Below are positions 25,965-33,376 of a DNA stretch of 64,000 nt, one piece after another. Origin of the DNA: Pseudomonas sp. PD9R (GTDB lineage: Bacteria > Pseudomonadota > Gammaproteobacteria > Pseudomonadales > Pseudomonadaceae); assembly GCF_019200975.1 (NCBI RefSeq), contig NZ_JAHTMR010000010.1:186001-250000 (forward strand). The letters run 5' to 3'. The notes under the pieces were generated by a model. The model ran no database searches and was not told the origin of the DNA. It saw only the letters and a program-made list of their open reading frames with translations. A program made the translations under genes and the position numbers. How positions within the stretch are numbered: position 1 is the first letter of the stretch; each line of letters opens with the position of its first letter.

Positions 25965-26686
25965 GCAGGCCCCAACAAACCGCGAGCGATACCATTAAGT
26001 TCAGCCACGGCCTGTGGCGCCGGAACTTGCAACGGTTGGGCGAGGATGGATGCGAGTTCATGGACGCGGGCAACGGAGAGCTCGCTCTGGCGTTCGGCGA
26101 AGCCGAGGATGGCGCGTTGCTCAGTCAGTGTCGGGGTGAACGCAGGGCGACATGGTTGGGCGGGCGGCAGTTGCGGTCGGGTCAGCGGTTGTTCGCGGTA
26201 GATCACCAGTGTGCCGGCGGCCAGATCACCGAGGCGTTTGAAGTTGGGGTGTTGCAGGCAACTGATGGCACCGAGGAAGTAACCGAACGGCAACAGATCG
26301 ACGAATCGCAACAGGTTGCGCAGCAGCGACGCGGACCAGCCAATGGGTGTGCCGTCGTCCTGCACCACCCGCAGGCCCATCCACTGCTTGCCCGGTGAAC
26401 GGCCCTGATTGAGCACTTCGAACAACACCATGTACCACCAGCTCACCGCAAAAATCAGCAGCGAGCCCAGCCCTGCACCGAGTTTTCCGAGCATTGCCAG
26501 CACCATAAACAGCAGACCGAGGATCAGCCCGCGTACCGCCAGGTCGATGGCAAACGCCAGCGCACGAACCATCAACCCGGCCGGGCGCAGTGGCAAATCG
26601 ATGCCTTCCGGCGTTTCGACTTGATACCGCGTATCCAGTGGCGGGGACAGCGGCGCTTTCCTTGGCAGTGCTGTGGTCTCGAGCAT
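25961..26686 (-). CDS. RDD-family membrane protein, first gene of the MoxR operon
   Basis: The 241-residue protein carries an RDD domain: LRPAGLMVRALAFAIDLAVR gives the Arg-Asp pair in the first helix, followed by further membrane helices and the GQRSPGKQ-like NQGRSPGKQWMGLRVVQDDG loop. RDD proteins are small membrane proteins with proposed transport roles. The ATG at 26686 fits a family that begins with a short leader and a VETPEGIDLPLRPAG block; the alternative ATG at 26728 adds 14 unlikely residues. It opens a six-gene minus-strand operon running to 19836. Confidence 0.85.
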   Translation of the reverse strand: MLETTALPRKAPLSPPLDTRYQVETPEGIDLPLRPAGLMVRALAFAIDLAVRGLILGLLFMVLAMLGKLGAGLGSLLIFAVSWWYMVLFEVLNQGRSPGKQWMGLRVVQDDGTPIGWSASLLRNLLRFVDLLPFGYFLGAISCLQHPNFKRLGDLAAGTLVIYREQPLTRPQLPPAQPCRPAFTPTLTEQRAILGFAERQSELSVARVHELASILAQPLQVPAPQAVAELNGIARGLLGPA

Positions 26687-26870
26687 GGGCAACCTGATGA
26701 TGTGGCCTGATCGGGATGAACTCTCCATCGGATGCTAGCAGCCCCACCGGAGAAAACGACATAACTATGTATTGCACGCTGATCGAGCAGCGATGATTGA
26801 ATGACAAGTTACTGGCCGGAGCAGGACGTGAACGCCTAGACTTCGCCGATCTTCAGTTCAGGATTAGCCC

Positions 26871-28301
26871 GTGACCTCCATCTTCTGGTACGACTATGAA
26901 ACGACGGGCATCAACCCCCGCTGCGATCGCCCACTGCAAATGGCCGGGCTGCGGACTGACTTCGATCTCAATGAAATAGACGAACCGGTCAACCTCTACT
27001 GCCAGCCCAGCGAAGACATCCTGCCGCATCCGGCGGCTTGCGCGATCACCGGCATTACCCCCGGCCAACTGGCCGAGCGAGGCTTGAGCGAAGCCGACTT
27101 CATGACCCGGGTACATGCCCAGTTGGCAGCGCCCGGCACCTGCGGCGCGGGCTACAACACTTTGCGTTTCGACGACGAGATGACCCGTTACAGCCTGTAC
27201 CGCAACTTTTTCGACCCGTACGCGCGGGAGTGGCAGGGCGGCAACAGCCGTTGGGACCTGATCGATGTGGTGCGCGCGGCGTATGCCCTGCGCCCCGATG
27301 GCCTGGTTTGGCCTACGGACGACGAGGGGCGGGTGACGCTCAAACTTGAACGCCTGACTGCCGCCAACAATATCGACCACGGCAATGCCCACGAGGCGCT
27401 GTCGGACGTTCGCGCCACCATCGCCCTTGCGCGTCTGATCCGGGAAAAGCAGCCGAAACTGTATGACTGGCTGTTTCAATTGCGCAGCAAGCAAAAGGTG
27501 CTGGACCAGATTCGCCTGCTGCAACCGATGGTGCATGTGTCCGGGCGCTTTTCTGCTGCGCGCAACTACGTGGGCGTGGTGCTACCTCTGGCCTGGCACC
27601 CGCGTAACAAAAACGCCTTGATTGTCTGCGACCTGCACCTCGATCCTCAGGGCCTGTTCGACCTGGATGCCGAAACCTTGCGTCAGCGGCTTTATACCCG
27701 ACGCGATGATCTGGCCGAAGGTGAGTTGCCGGTGCCACTCAAGCTCATCCACATCAATAAGTGCCCGGTAGTGGCCCCGTTGTCGGTGCTTCGTGCTGAA
27801 GATCAGCAACGTCTGGGGGTGGACATGGCGCTGTATCAGCAGCGTGCACTGCGGCTAAGTGACGCGCAGAAAGTTTGGCAGGATAAAGTTCTGGCGATGT
27901 ATGCCCGTGAAGATTTTTCGCCGAGCCAGGACCCTGAACAACAGTTATACGACGGATTTATTGGCGATCGTGATCGGCGTCTATGTGAACAAGTCCGAAC
28001 GGTCGACCCCGCACAATTAGCGCAAGAGCAATGGCCTTTCGATGATGAACGTTTGCCCGAATTATTGTTTCGATATCGCGCACGCAACTTTCCCGATACG
28101 TTGAATTTTGAAGAGCAGGAGCGGTGGCGATTATTCTGTCAGAAACGTTTGTCAGTACCTGAGTGGGGCGCGCCCAATACCCTGGAAAGTTTCATAGAGG
28201 CCGCAGCCCAATTGAATGTTACAGCGACACCGAGTCAGCAAACCGTGCTCAGTGAATGGCAGGAATATGTGCAGGTGTTACGCAAACGTTTGAGTCTTTG
28301 A
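26871..28301 (+). CDS. sbcB: Exodeoxyribonuclease I
   Basis: The 476-residue enzyme digests single-stranded DNA 3' to 5' and acts in recombination and mismatch repair. It starts with the DEDD exonuclease block IFWYDYETTGINPRCDRPLQ, has the GYNTLRFDDEMTRYSLYRNF segment and the HGNAHEALSDVRATIALARL block with the catalytic His and Asp, then the ExoI-specific SH3-like and helical C-terminal domains (EERWRLFCQKRL-type region). Length matches E. coli ExoI (475). The start is a GTG after AGGA. It is monocistronic with a terminator behind it. Confidence 0.94.
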   Translation: MTSIFWYDYETTGINPRCDRPLQMAGLRTDFDLNEIDEPVNLYCQPSEDILPHPAACAITGITPGQLAERGLSEADFMTRVHAQLAAPGTCGAGYNTLRFDDEMTRYSLYRNFFDPYAREWQGGNSRWDLIDVVRAAYALRPDGLVWPTDDEGRVTLKLERLTAANNIDHGNAHEALSDVRATIALARLIREKQPKLYDWLFQLRSKQKVLDQIRLLQPMVHVSGRFSAARNYVGVVLPLAWHPRNKNALIVCDLHLDPQGLFDLDAETLRQRLYTRRDDLAEGELPVPLKLIHINKCPVVAPLSVLRAEDQQRLGVDMALYQQRALRLSDAQKVWQDKVLAMYAREDFSPSQDPEQQLYDGFIGDRDRRLCEQVRTVDPAQLAQEQWPFDDERLPELLFRYRARNFPDTLNFEEQERWRLFCQKRLSVPEWGAPNTLESFIEAAAQLNVTATPSQQTVLSEWQEYVQVLRKRLSL

Positions 28302-28334
28302 AATCGAAGATGTCCGAATCTTGAACTCCGGGCA

Positions 28335-28370
28335 TAAAAAAACGCCAGCGCATGCTGGCGTTCTTTTTTG
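28335..28370. terminator. Rho-independent terminator between sbcB and mvaT
   Basis: AAAAACGCCAGC pairs with GCTGGCGTT around GCAT, with A and T runs on either side, so it serves both convergent genes. Confidence 0.9.
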
Positions 28371-28400
28371 TCGCGATCAGTCTGCGACAAGCACTGTGAC

Positions 28401-28778
28401 TTAGCCCAGCAGGGTAGCCCAGCCTTCAACCACGTCACCGCCCCACTTGGCTTTCCACTCTTTCAGAGTCTTGTGGTTGCCACCTTTGGTTTCGATGACT
28501 TCGCCGTTGTGCGGGTTTTTGTATTGTTTAACTTTGCGAGCACGCTTGGTGCCGGTAGTTTTTACTGCGCCGCCGCGTGGTGCTTTGGTTTTGGATTCTG
28601 GATCCAGCAAAGCAATGATGTCACGCAGGGACTTGGAGTATTCGCCCATCAGGGTGCGCAGTTTGCCTTCGAATTCCAGCTCGGTTTGCAGTTTGTCGTC
28701 TTCGGACAGGTTCTTCAAACGGGCTTGCAGCTCTTTGATAGCTTCTTCGGTGGCGCGATATTCGTTGATCAAGGACAT
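28401..28778 (-). CDS. mvaT: MvaT-family H-NS-like xenogeneic silencer
   Basis: The 125-residue protein begins SLINEYRATEEAIKELQARL, the N-terminal coiled-coil oligomerisation region of MvaT/MvaV. It ends with the DNA-binding part (RKVKQYKNPHNGEVIETKGG, then KTLKEWKAKWG and WATLLG). MvaT proteins bind AT-rich DNA and silence horizontally acquired genes in Pseudomonas. The ATG at 28778 starts the conserved block; 16 extra upstream codons are not conserved-looking. Low-GC genes in this window, such as parts of the Tc locus, are plausible targets. MvaT and its paralogue MvaV cannot be told apart from one copy. Confidence 0.93.
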   Translation of the reverse strand: MSLINEYRATEEAIKELQARLKNLSEDDKLQTELEFEGKLRTLMGEYSKSLRDIIALLDPESKTKAPRGGAVKTTGTKRARKVKQYKNPHNGEVIETKGGNHKTLKEWKAKWGGDVVEGWATLLG

Positions 28779-29117
28779 GATGACTACCTTATGCAGGTCA
28801 TAGGATGGCAGGGAACAGTGTCGCAATAATAGTCAGGGTGTTTCACCAAGTAAACATTAAACCGGGGTTTATTTATTTTAGTTGTGGTGAATTCGCCACA
28901 GATTGGATGTGCGGTTAAATAGTTCGAAACGTCTGGCACAGATATTCACAATTGCAGGCTTGTAGATGACTAACAACACGGCTGTTGCCGCAGGCCGGCG
29001 GTGTCGGTTAACGCCCTGTCGGGCACCGTCGGGCAAGCTGATACGTCATCAATACTGCAGTTTTGCTGCGCAATCGCTAGAATGGCCGCCTTTGCGAAGT
29101 TCTGGAGTTTCCCCCTC
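28779..29117. other. AT-rich divergent intergenic region between mvaT and purU
   Basis: This 339-bp gap is clearly richer in A and T than its neighbours for its first 120 bp and contains a near-palindrome GTGGTGAATTCGCCAC (28884-28899). It should hold the mvaT promoter, and AT-rich DNA here would suit MvaT autoregulation. A TAGAAT at about 29077 may be a -10 for purU, but no good -35 matches it. Confidence 0.5.
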
Positions 29118-29966
29118 ATGCGCACTTTTCGGCTGGTGATTTCTTGCCCGGACCGCGTCGGCATTGTTGCCAAAGTCAGTAACTTTCTGGCGTCCCATAA
29201 CGGCTGGATCACTGAAGCGAGCCATCACTCGGACAATCTCAGTGACTGGTTCTTCATGCGTCACGAAATTCGTGCCGACTCGTTGCCTTTCGGTATCGAA
29301 GCCTTGCGCGAAGCGTTTGCGCCGATTGCCGAAGAGTTCTCGATGGACTGGCGCATTACCGATACCGAACAGAAAAAACGTGTGGTCCTGATGGCCAGCC
29401 GCGAATCCCACTGCCTCGCCGACTTGCTGCACCGCTGGCACAGCGACGAACTGGACTGCGAAATCGCCTGCGTGATTTCCAACCACGACGATCTGCGCAG
29501 CATGGTCGAATGGCACGGTATTCCGTACTACCACGTCCCGGTCAATCCGCAGGACAAGGAGCCGGCGTTCGCTGAAGTCTCGCGCCTGGTCAAACAGCAC
29601 GAGGCCGAAGTCGTCGTACTGGCTCGTTACATGCAAATCCTGCCACCCGAGTTGTGCCGCGAATATGCGCACAAAGTCATCAACATTCACCACAGCTTCC
29701 TGCCGTCGTTCGTCGGTGCCAAGCCCTATCACCAGGCTTCCCTGCGTGGCGTGAAGTTGATCGGCGCGACCTGCCACTACGTGACTGAAGAACTGGACGC
29801 GGGTCCGATCATCGAGCAAGACGTGGTGCGTGTCAGCCATAGCGACAGCATCGAAGACATGGTGCGTTTCGGCCGCGACGTCGAGAAGATGGTGTTGGCC
29901 CGTGGCCTGCGTTATCACCTGGAAGATCGGGTGTTGGTGCACGGCAACAAAACCGTGGTGTTCTGA
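29118..29966 (+). CDS. purU: Formyltetrahydrofolate deformylase
   Basis: The 282-residue enzyme hydrolyses 10-formyltetrahydrofolate to formate and tetrahydrofolate, balancing one-carbon units for purine synthesis. The N-terminal ACT domain (RLVISCPDRVGIVAKVSNFL) is followed by the formyltransferase fold with the catalytic stretch NIHHSFLPSFVGAKPYHQ and ATCHYVTEELDAGPIIEQDV containing the catalytic Asp. The start at 29118 matches the ACT-domain beginning; the frame is open for 39 more codons upstream without a good start site. Confidence 0.95.
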   Translation: MRTFRLVISCPDRVGIVAKVSNFLASHNGWITEASHHSDNLSDWFFMRHEIRADSLPFGIEALREAFAPIAEEFSMDWRITDTEQKKRVVLMASRESHCLADLLHRWHSDELDCEIACVISNHDDLRSMVEWHGIPYYHVPVNPQDKEPAFAEVSRLVKQHEAEVVVLARYMQILPPELCREYAHKVINIHHSFLPSFVGAKPYHQASLRGVKLIGATCHYVTEELDAGPIIEQDVVRVSHSDSIEDMVRFGRDVEKMVLARGLRYHLEDRVLVHGNKTVVF

Positions 29967-29994
29967 CCGACGCAACACGACACGGTTGAAATTC

Positions 29995-30036
29995 GAAGGG
30001 CCTGGGCGTTCAATCGCTGCAGGCCCTTCGCCGTTT
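29995..30036 (+). terminator. Stem-loop after purU
   Basis: GAAGGGCCTG (29995-30004) and CAGGCCCTTC (30020-30029) are perfect complements with a 15-nt loop. The downstream tail is only moderately T-rich, so it is a weak terminator or attenuating hairpin between purU and the small gene behind it. Confidence 0.6.
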
Positions 30037-30055
30037 CTGTACTGAGGATATCTCT

Positions 30056-30232
30056 ATGGCCGATCCACTGGACAAAGCCACCTCCAAGGCACCCGCCACC
30101 TTGGGCGAGGGCTGCTTGAGCCGTTACGACCCGGATGACATGAGCCCGGACGATGGCACGGAGTTTCCCGGTGCTGCCGAGTTGTGGGAGCAGTTGCAAG
30201 AAGAGTCCGACGATAGAATCAATAAGCCGTGA
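30056..30232 (+). CDS. Small 58-residue acidic protein
   Basis: A short frame starts at an ATG with TGAGGAT 6 nt upstream and encodes MADPLDKATSKAPATLGEGC and then a run rich in Asp and Glu (SRYDPDDMSPDDGTEFPGAA, ELWEQLQEESDD). No signal peptide or membrane segment is seen. The good ribosome-binding site, the start directly behind the purU stem-loop, and an end that abuts a REP element support a real gene. Function is unknown. Confidence 0.65.
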   Translation: MADPLDKATSKAPATLGEGCLSRYDPDDMSPDDGTEFPGAAELWEQLQEESDDRINKP

Positions 30233-30305
30233 AAAGATCGCAGCCTGCGGCAGCTCCTCCATAGGAATGCAATCCATGTAGGAGCTGCCGCAGGCTGCGA
30301 TCTTT
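30233..30305. repeat. REP element pair (GTAGGAGCTGCC family)
   Basis: Copies AAGATCGCAGCCTGCGGCAG and GTAGGAGCTGCCGCAGGCTG fill the gap between two convergent genes, directly abutting the stop codons on both sides. Confidence 0.93.
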
Positions 30306-31300
30306 CAAGCTTGCCCGAGATTCATCAACTTCTTGAGCAGTGGCCGTCCAAGCATCAATAGAAAGACCGGTCCGCCCACCAGCAAATAAAAGTAATAGGT
30401 CACTGCGCGCCAGATCAGTATCGCCGCTGCCGCCGTGGATTTTCCCACCATGGGCGCCAATAGCGCCGCCGACGTCAGTTCTGCTGCCCCCGCACCACCG
30501 GGTAACAGACTGAACTGCCCCGCACTGAGTGAAAGCATCTGGATCAGAAAAGTCCAGGCCCACTGCAAATCCGCGCCGAGCCCGCGTAACGCCAGATACA
30601 TCACGCTGTAACGCAACACCCAGTGCAGGCAGGTCAGGGCAAACACCGTGATCAATGTCTGAAAGGGTAGCTTCAGCGTGTCGGTAAATGCCGCCAGAAA
30701 ATGCAAGAGCTTTCGTGCCCAGCGAACCCGGGTGGTGGACTGGACGTTAAGACGAGCCAGCAAGCGGCCGCTCAGGCGAATCAGCAAGCGGTGGTAGCGA
30801 GCCAGCACCACGCAAGTGATCAGCCCGCCAAACATCGAGATGGCACTGACTGTCAGCAGCCACTCCATACGCTGGCTCAGATGCTGGAACAGCGCGTAAA
30901 TCAGAATCCCGCTGAGCGCGCAGAGAAAGAACAACAAATCACTCAACTGATCCATGGCAAATACCGCACTGCCCCTGGCCGGACGCACGCCGTTGCGCGC
31001 CAGCAAAGCCATGATGGTCAGTGGCCCGCCGCTGCCGCCGGGGGTGGCGCAGTAGGCAAATTCGGCGGCCATCACCACGCCGAGGCTTTTCAGCGGGCTG
31101 ACCTTGTCGCGCTGATCCCCCAGCAACAGGCGCAAGCGCATGGTGTTCACCACCCAGCACATCAGGATCATGCCGAACATCACCAGCAACCAGCTCAGTG
31201 GAAAACTCTGCAATCGCGACCAGGTTTCGCTGCCGCCCAATAACCAGGGAATCAGCACCGCCGCCAACAGGCCGACGCACAACAGAACCCCGCGGCTCAT
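30305..31300 (-). CDS. Flippase-like integral membrane protein (UPF0104 / LPG-synthase TM family)
   Basis: The 331-residue protein has seven to eight hydrophobic segments and the family pattern EFAYCATPGGSGGPLTIMAL and QFSLLPGGAGAAELTSAALL, two inverted glycine-rich motifs characteristic of the lysylphosphatidylglycerol-synthase transmembrane family (UPF0104). Members act as lipid flippases or transporters in glycolipid pathways. It is the third gene of a compact operon with a glycosyltransferase and a deacetylase; its ATG overlaps the previous stop as ATGA. Confidence 0.82.
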   Translation of the reverse strand: MSRGVLLCVGLLAAVLIPWLLGGSETWSRLQSFPLSWLLVMFGMILMCWVVNTMRLRLLLGDQRDKVSPLKSLGVVMAAEFAYCATPGGSGGPLTIMALLARNGVRPARGSAVFAMDQLSDLLFFLCALSGILIYALFQHLSQRMEWLLTVSAISMFGGLITCVVLARYHRLLIRLSGRLLARLNVQSTTRVRWARKLLHFLAAFTDTLKLPFQTLITVFALTCLHWVLRYSVMYLALRGLGADLQWAWTFLIQMLSLSAGQFSLLPGGAGAAELTSAALLAPMVGKSTAAAAILIWRAVTYYFYLLVGGPVFLLMLGRPLLKKLMNLGQA

Positions 31301-32061
31301 GCAACACGACCCAAGTGGTGGCTTTGTTGTGCCAGCCAGCGCGCTTTGGTCATTGGCACACGCCCTTCGGCGAGCAGGCGCTTGAGGGTTTGTAACCAGT
31401 ACGTGCGCGAAAACTCATGACGCATGTCCACCGGGTGCAAGCCGAGTCGAATCACCGGTGCCTGTTGCCAGCGTTGTTCGCGCTGATCGCTGACCAGTTT
31501 CGACAACCCCCGACGCCAAGCACTGCGTGCACTCCAGACCAGGCCGGGGGCATCGACCGGGGTGAAGTCCGGTAGACGATAAAGGTGCTGTGGATCGCTG
31601 GTATAGCTCAGCGGCAATTGGCGCAGGGCCTGACGTGTGCCTTCACTTATCAACCAGGCTGGGGCGACGAAGCCATGCAGCGGCCAGCGATAACGGTGAA
31701 AGATTTCGATACCGGCGCGCAGGCGGGCGAGAGCGGCCTCCTGGGACAGGCTGTAAAACTCACCTTCGTGGGTGTAGATCCGGCGCATGAACCAGTCCCG
31801 GGGATTGTTTGTCATTGGCGCGTCATCGCAATGATAGTAGCCGTGCAACGCCAGTTCATCCCCGTATGCAAGACGCTCGCTGAGCACGTGGCGAAATCCC
31901 GGATGCGCTTCAAGGTCATTGTGTTTGTGAAAGTCTGGCACCACCAACCAGGTCATCGGCACATTGCCCAGGGCATCGACGGCTTCGACAAAGGGCTGGT
32001 AATCGGCCCAGGTTTGCGGCGCGACGTCGTGAAGCACCAGTAACAGGCTAGGCGGGTTCAT
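31297..32061 (-). CDS. Polysaccharide deacetylase-like protein (DUF2334)
   Basis: The 254-residue protein begins LLLVLHDVAPQTWADYQPFV, the DUF2334 form of the NodB-type deacetylase fold, with the second metal-binding motif DELALHGYYHCDD. Members remove acetyl groups from polysaccharides or glycolipids. It lies between the glycosyltransferase (3-bp gap) and the flippase-like gene (4-bp overlap), so the three are almost certainly cotranscribed. Confidence 0.82.
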   Translation of the reverse strand: MNPPSLLLVLHDVAPQTWADYQPFVEAVDALGNVPMTWLVVPDFHKHNDLEAHPGFRHVLSERLAYGDELALHGYYHCDDAPMTNNPRDWFMRRIYTHEGEFYSLSQEAALARLRAGIEIFHRYRWPLHGFVAPAWLISEGTRQALRQLPLSYTSDPQHLYRLPDFTPVDAPGLVWSARSAWRRGLSKLVSDQREQRWQQAPVIRLGLHPVDMRHEFSRTYWLQTLKRLLAEGRVPMTKARWLAQQSHHLGRVA

Positions 32062-32064
32062 GGC

Positions 32065-33198
32065 TCAACCATTGGCCGCCCGCGGCCATTGACTGCCGAG
32101 CACGGCGTGATAGTGACCGAGCAAGCTGTTGACCACGGTGTCCCAGGCGTAATGCCGTTCGACATGGCGCCGTGCTTGCCGGCCCAGGGCGGCACTGCCT
32201 TGAGCGAACAGTTCGCGCACGGCGTTGGCCATCGCCAGCGAATCGTTCGGTGTGCACAGCAGGCCGCATTCATCCGTGACGATTTCCTCAAAAGCCCCGG
32301 CCGCTACCGCTACTACGGGAATGCCGCTGGCCATGGCTTCGAGGATGACCAAACCAAAGGTTTCCTGATCGCCGGCATGTAGCAACGCATCCGCGCTGGC
32401 CATCAAACGGGCGACTTGCGCGGCGGGGCAGAATTCATCGACGACAGTGACATTGGCTGGAACGGCGGCAGGCATCGACGAGCCAACCAGCAACAAGTGA
32501 TAACGCCGGCCCAGGCGTTTCATACAGTCGAGCAGCACAGGCAGGTTTTTTTCCTTGGAGCCGCGCCCGGCGAAGATCAACAGGTGGGTGTTTTCATCAA
32601 TGCCCAGTTCTGCCCGCAGGCCAGGATCGCGGGCATCGGGATGGAAAGTTTGTAAATCAACGCCCAAGGGCTGCACGAAAACGTTCTTTACCCCCAGGCC
32701 CCTGAGTTTTTCAGCCATGACCCGGCTCGGTGCCAGCACCCGGTCGAAGTTGCCGTAGAGCCTGCTGACATAAGCCTCGACGTTGGGGGTGACCCAGTTG
32801 CCCATGCGGTTGCTGACCAGTAACGGCAAGTCCGAGTGATAAAAACCAATCACCGGCACATCCAGTTGCCGTCGAGCATCCAGGGCTGCCCAAGCCGTCA
32901 GGTAAGGGTCGCCGACTTCAATCAGTTCGGGTTGCAAATCGTGCAGGACATTGCGCCAGGGTGCGAGACGGAGAGGGAAACGATAACCCTTGCCGAAAGG
33001 CAGGGCGGGTGCCGGAACGGTGTAAATGCCACCCTGTTCACTGAAGGAGGCACCCGGGATCAGCAAACTGTGGCGGATGCCCGGCCGGGTGAACAGGCGA
33101 CGGTGTTTGGCATCCAGATAAGTGCGCACGCCACCGCTGGCCGGGGCGTAGAACATGGTTATGTCCGCGATATGCACGATGAACATCCCTCCGGTCAT
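32065..33198 (-). CDS. GT4-type glycosyltransferase
   Basis: The 377-residue protein is a GT-B fold glycosyltransferase of family 4. It shows GGVRTYLDAKHR near the N-terminus for acceptor binding, FAGRGSKEKNLPVLLDCMKR at the start of the C-terminal domain, and the donor-binding ETFGLVILEAMASGIPVVAV motif with its paired Glu residues. The start at 33198 follows GGGAGAG; a second ATG at 33186 is too close to a GGAGGG. It is the first gene of the three-gene operon and probably adds a sugar to a lipid or surface glycan; donor and acceptor are unknown. Confidence 0.88.
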   Translation of the reverse strand: MTGGMFIVHIADITMFYAPASGGVRTYLDAKHRRLFTRPGIRHSLLIPGASFSEQGGIYTVPAPALPFGKGYRFPLRLAPWRNVLHDLQPELIEVGDPYLTAWAALDARRQLDVPVIGFYHSDLPLLVSNRMGNWVTPNVEAYVSRLYGNFDRVLAPSRVMAEKLRGLGVKNVFVQPLGVDLQTFHPDARDPGLRAELGIDENTHLLIFAGRGSKEKNLPVLLDCMKRLGRRYHLLLVGSSMPAAVPANVTVVDEFCPAAQVARLMASADALLHAGDQETFGLVILEAMASGIPVVAVAAGAFEEIVTDECGLLCTPNDSLAMANAVRELFAQGSAALGRQARRHVERHYAWDTVVNSLLGHYHAVLGSQWPRAANG

Positions 33199-33287
33199 TG
33201 CTCTCCCTTGGTTGACCTTTATGAAGAATAGATGTTCGGTTGGGGTTTTGCGGCGGGGTGTCTGTGGGGTTTTGTGGTGAATGACAG

Positions 33288-33366
33288 ACCGCATTCGCGA
33301 GCAAGCTTCGCTCCTACAGAGTATTGCGCTGAAGATGTAGGAGCGAGGCTTGCCCGCGAAGGGGCC
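33288..33366. repeat. REP-like pair, second family (GGAGCGA-GCTTGC)
   Basis: Inverted copies of TTCGCGAGCAAGCTTCGCTC and TAGGAGCGAGGCTTGCCCGC lie between the glycosyltransferase and chemoreceptor genes. This is a different family from the GTAGGAGCTGCC elements. Confidence 0.88.
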
Positions 33367-33376
33367 GGTTCAGACA

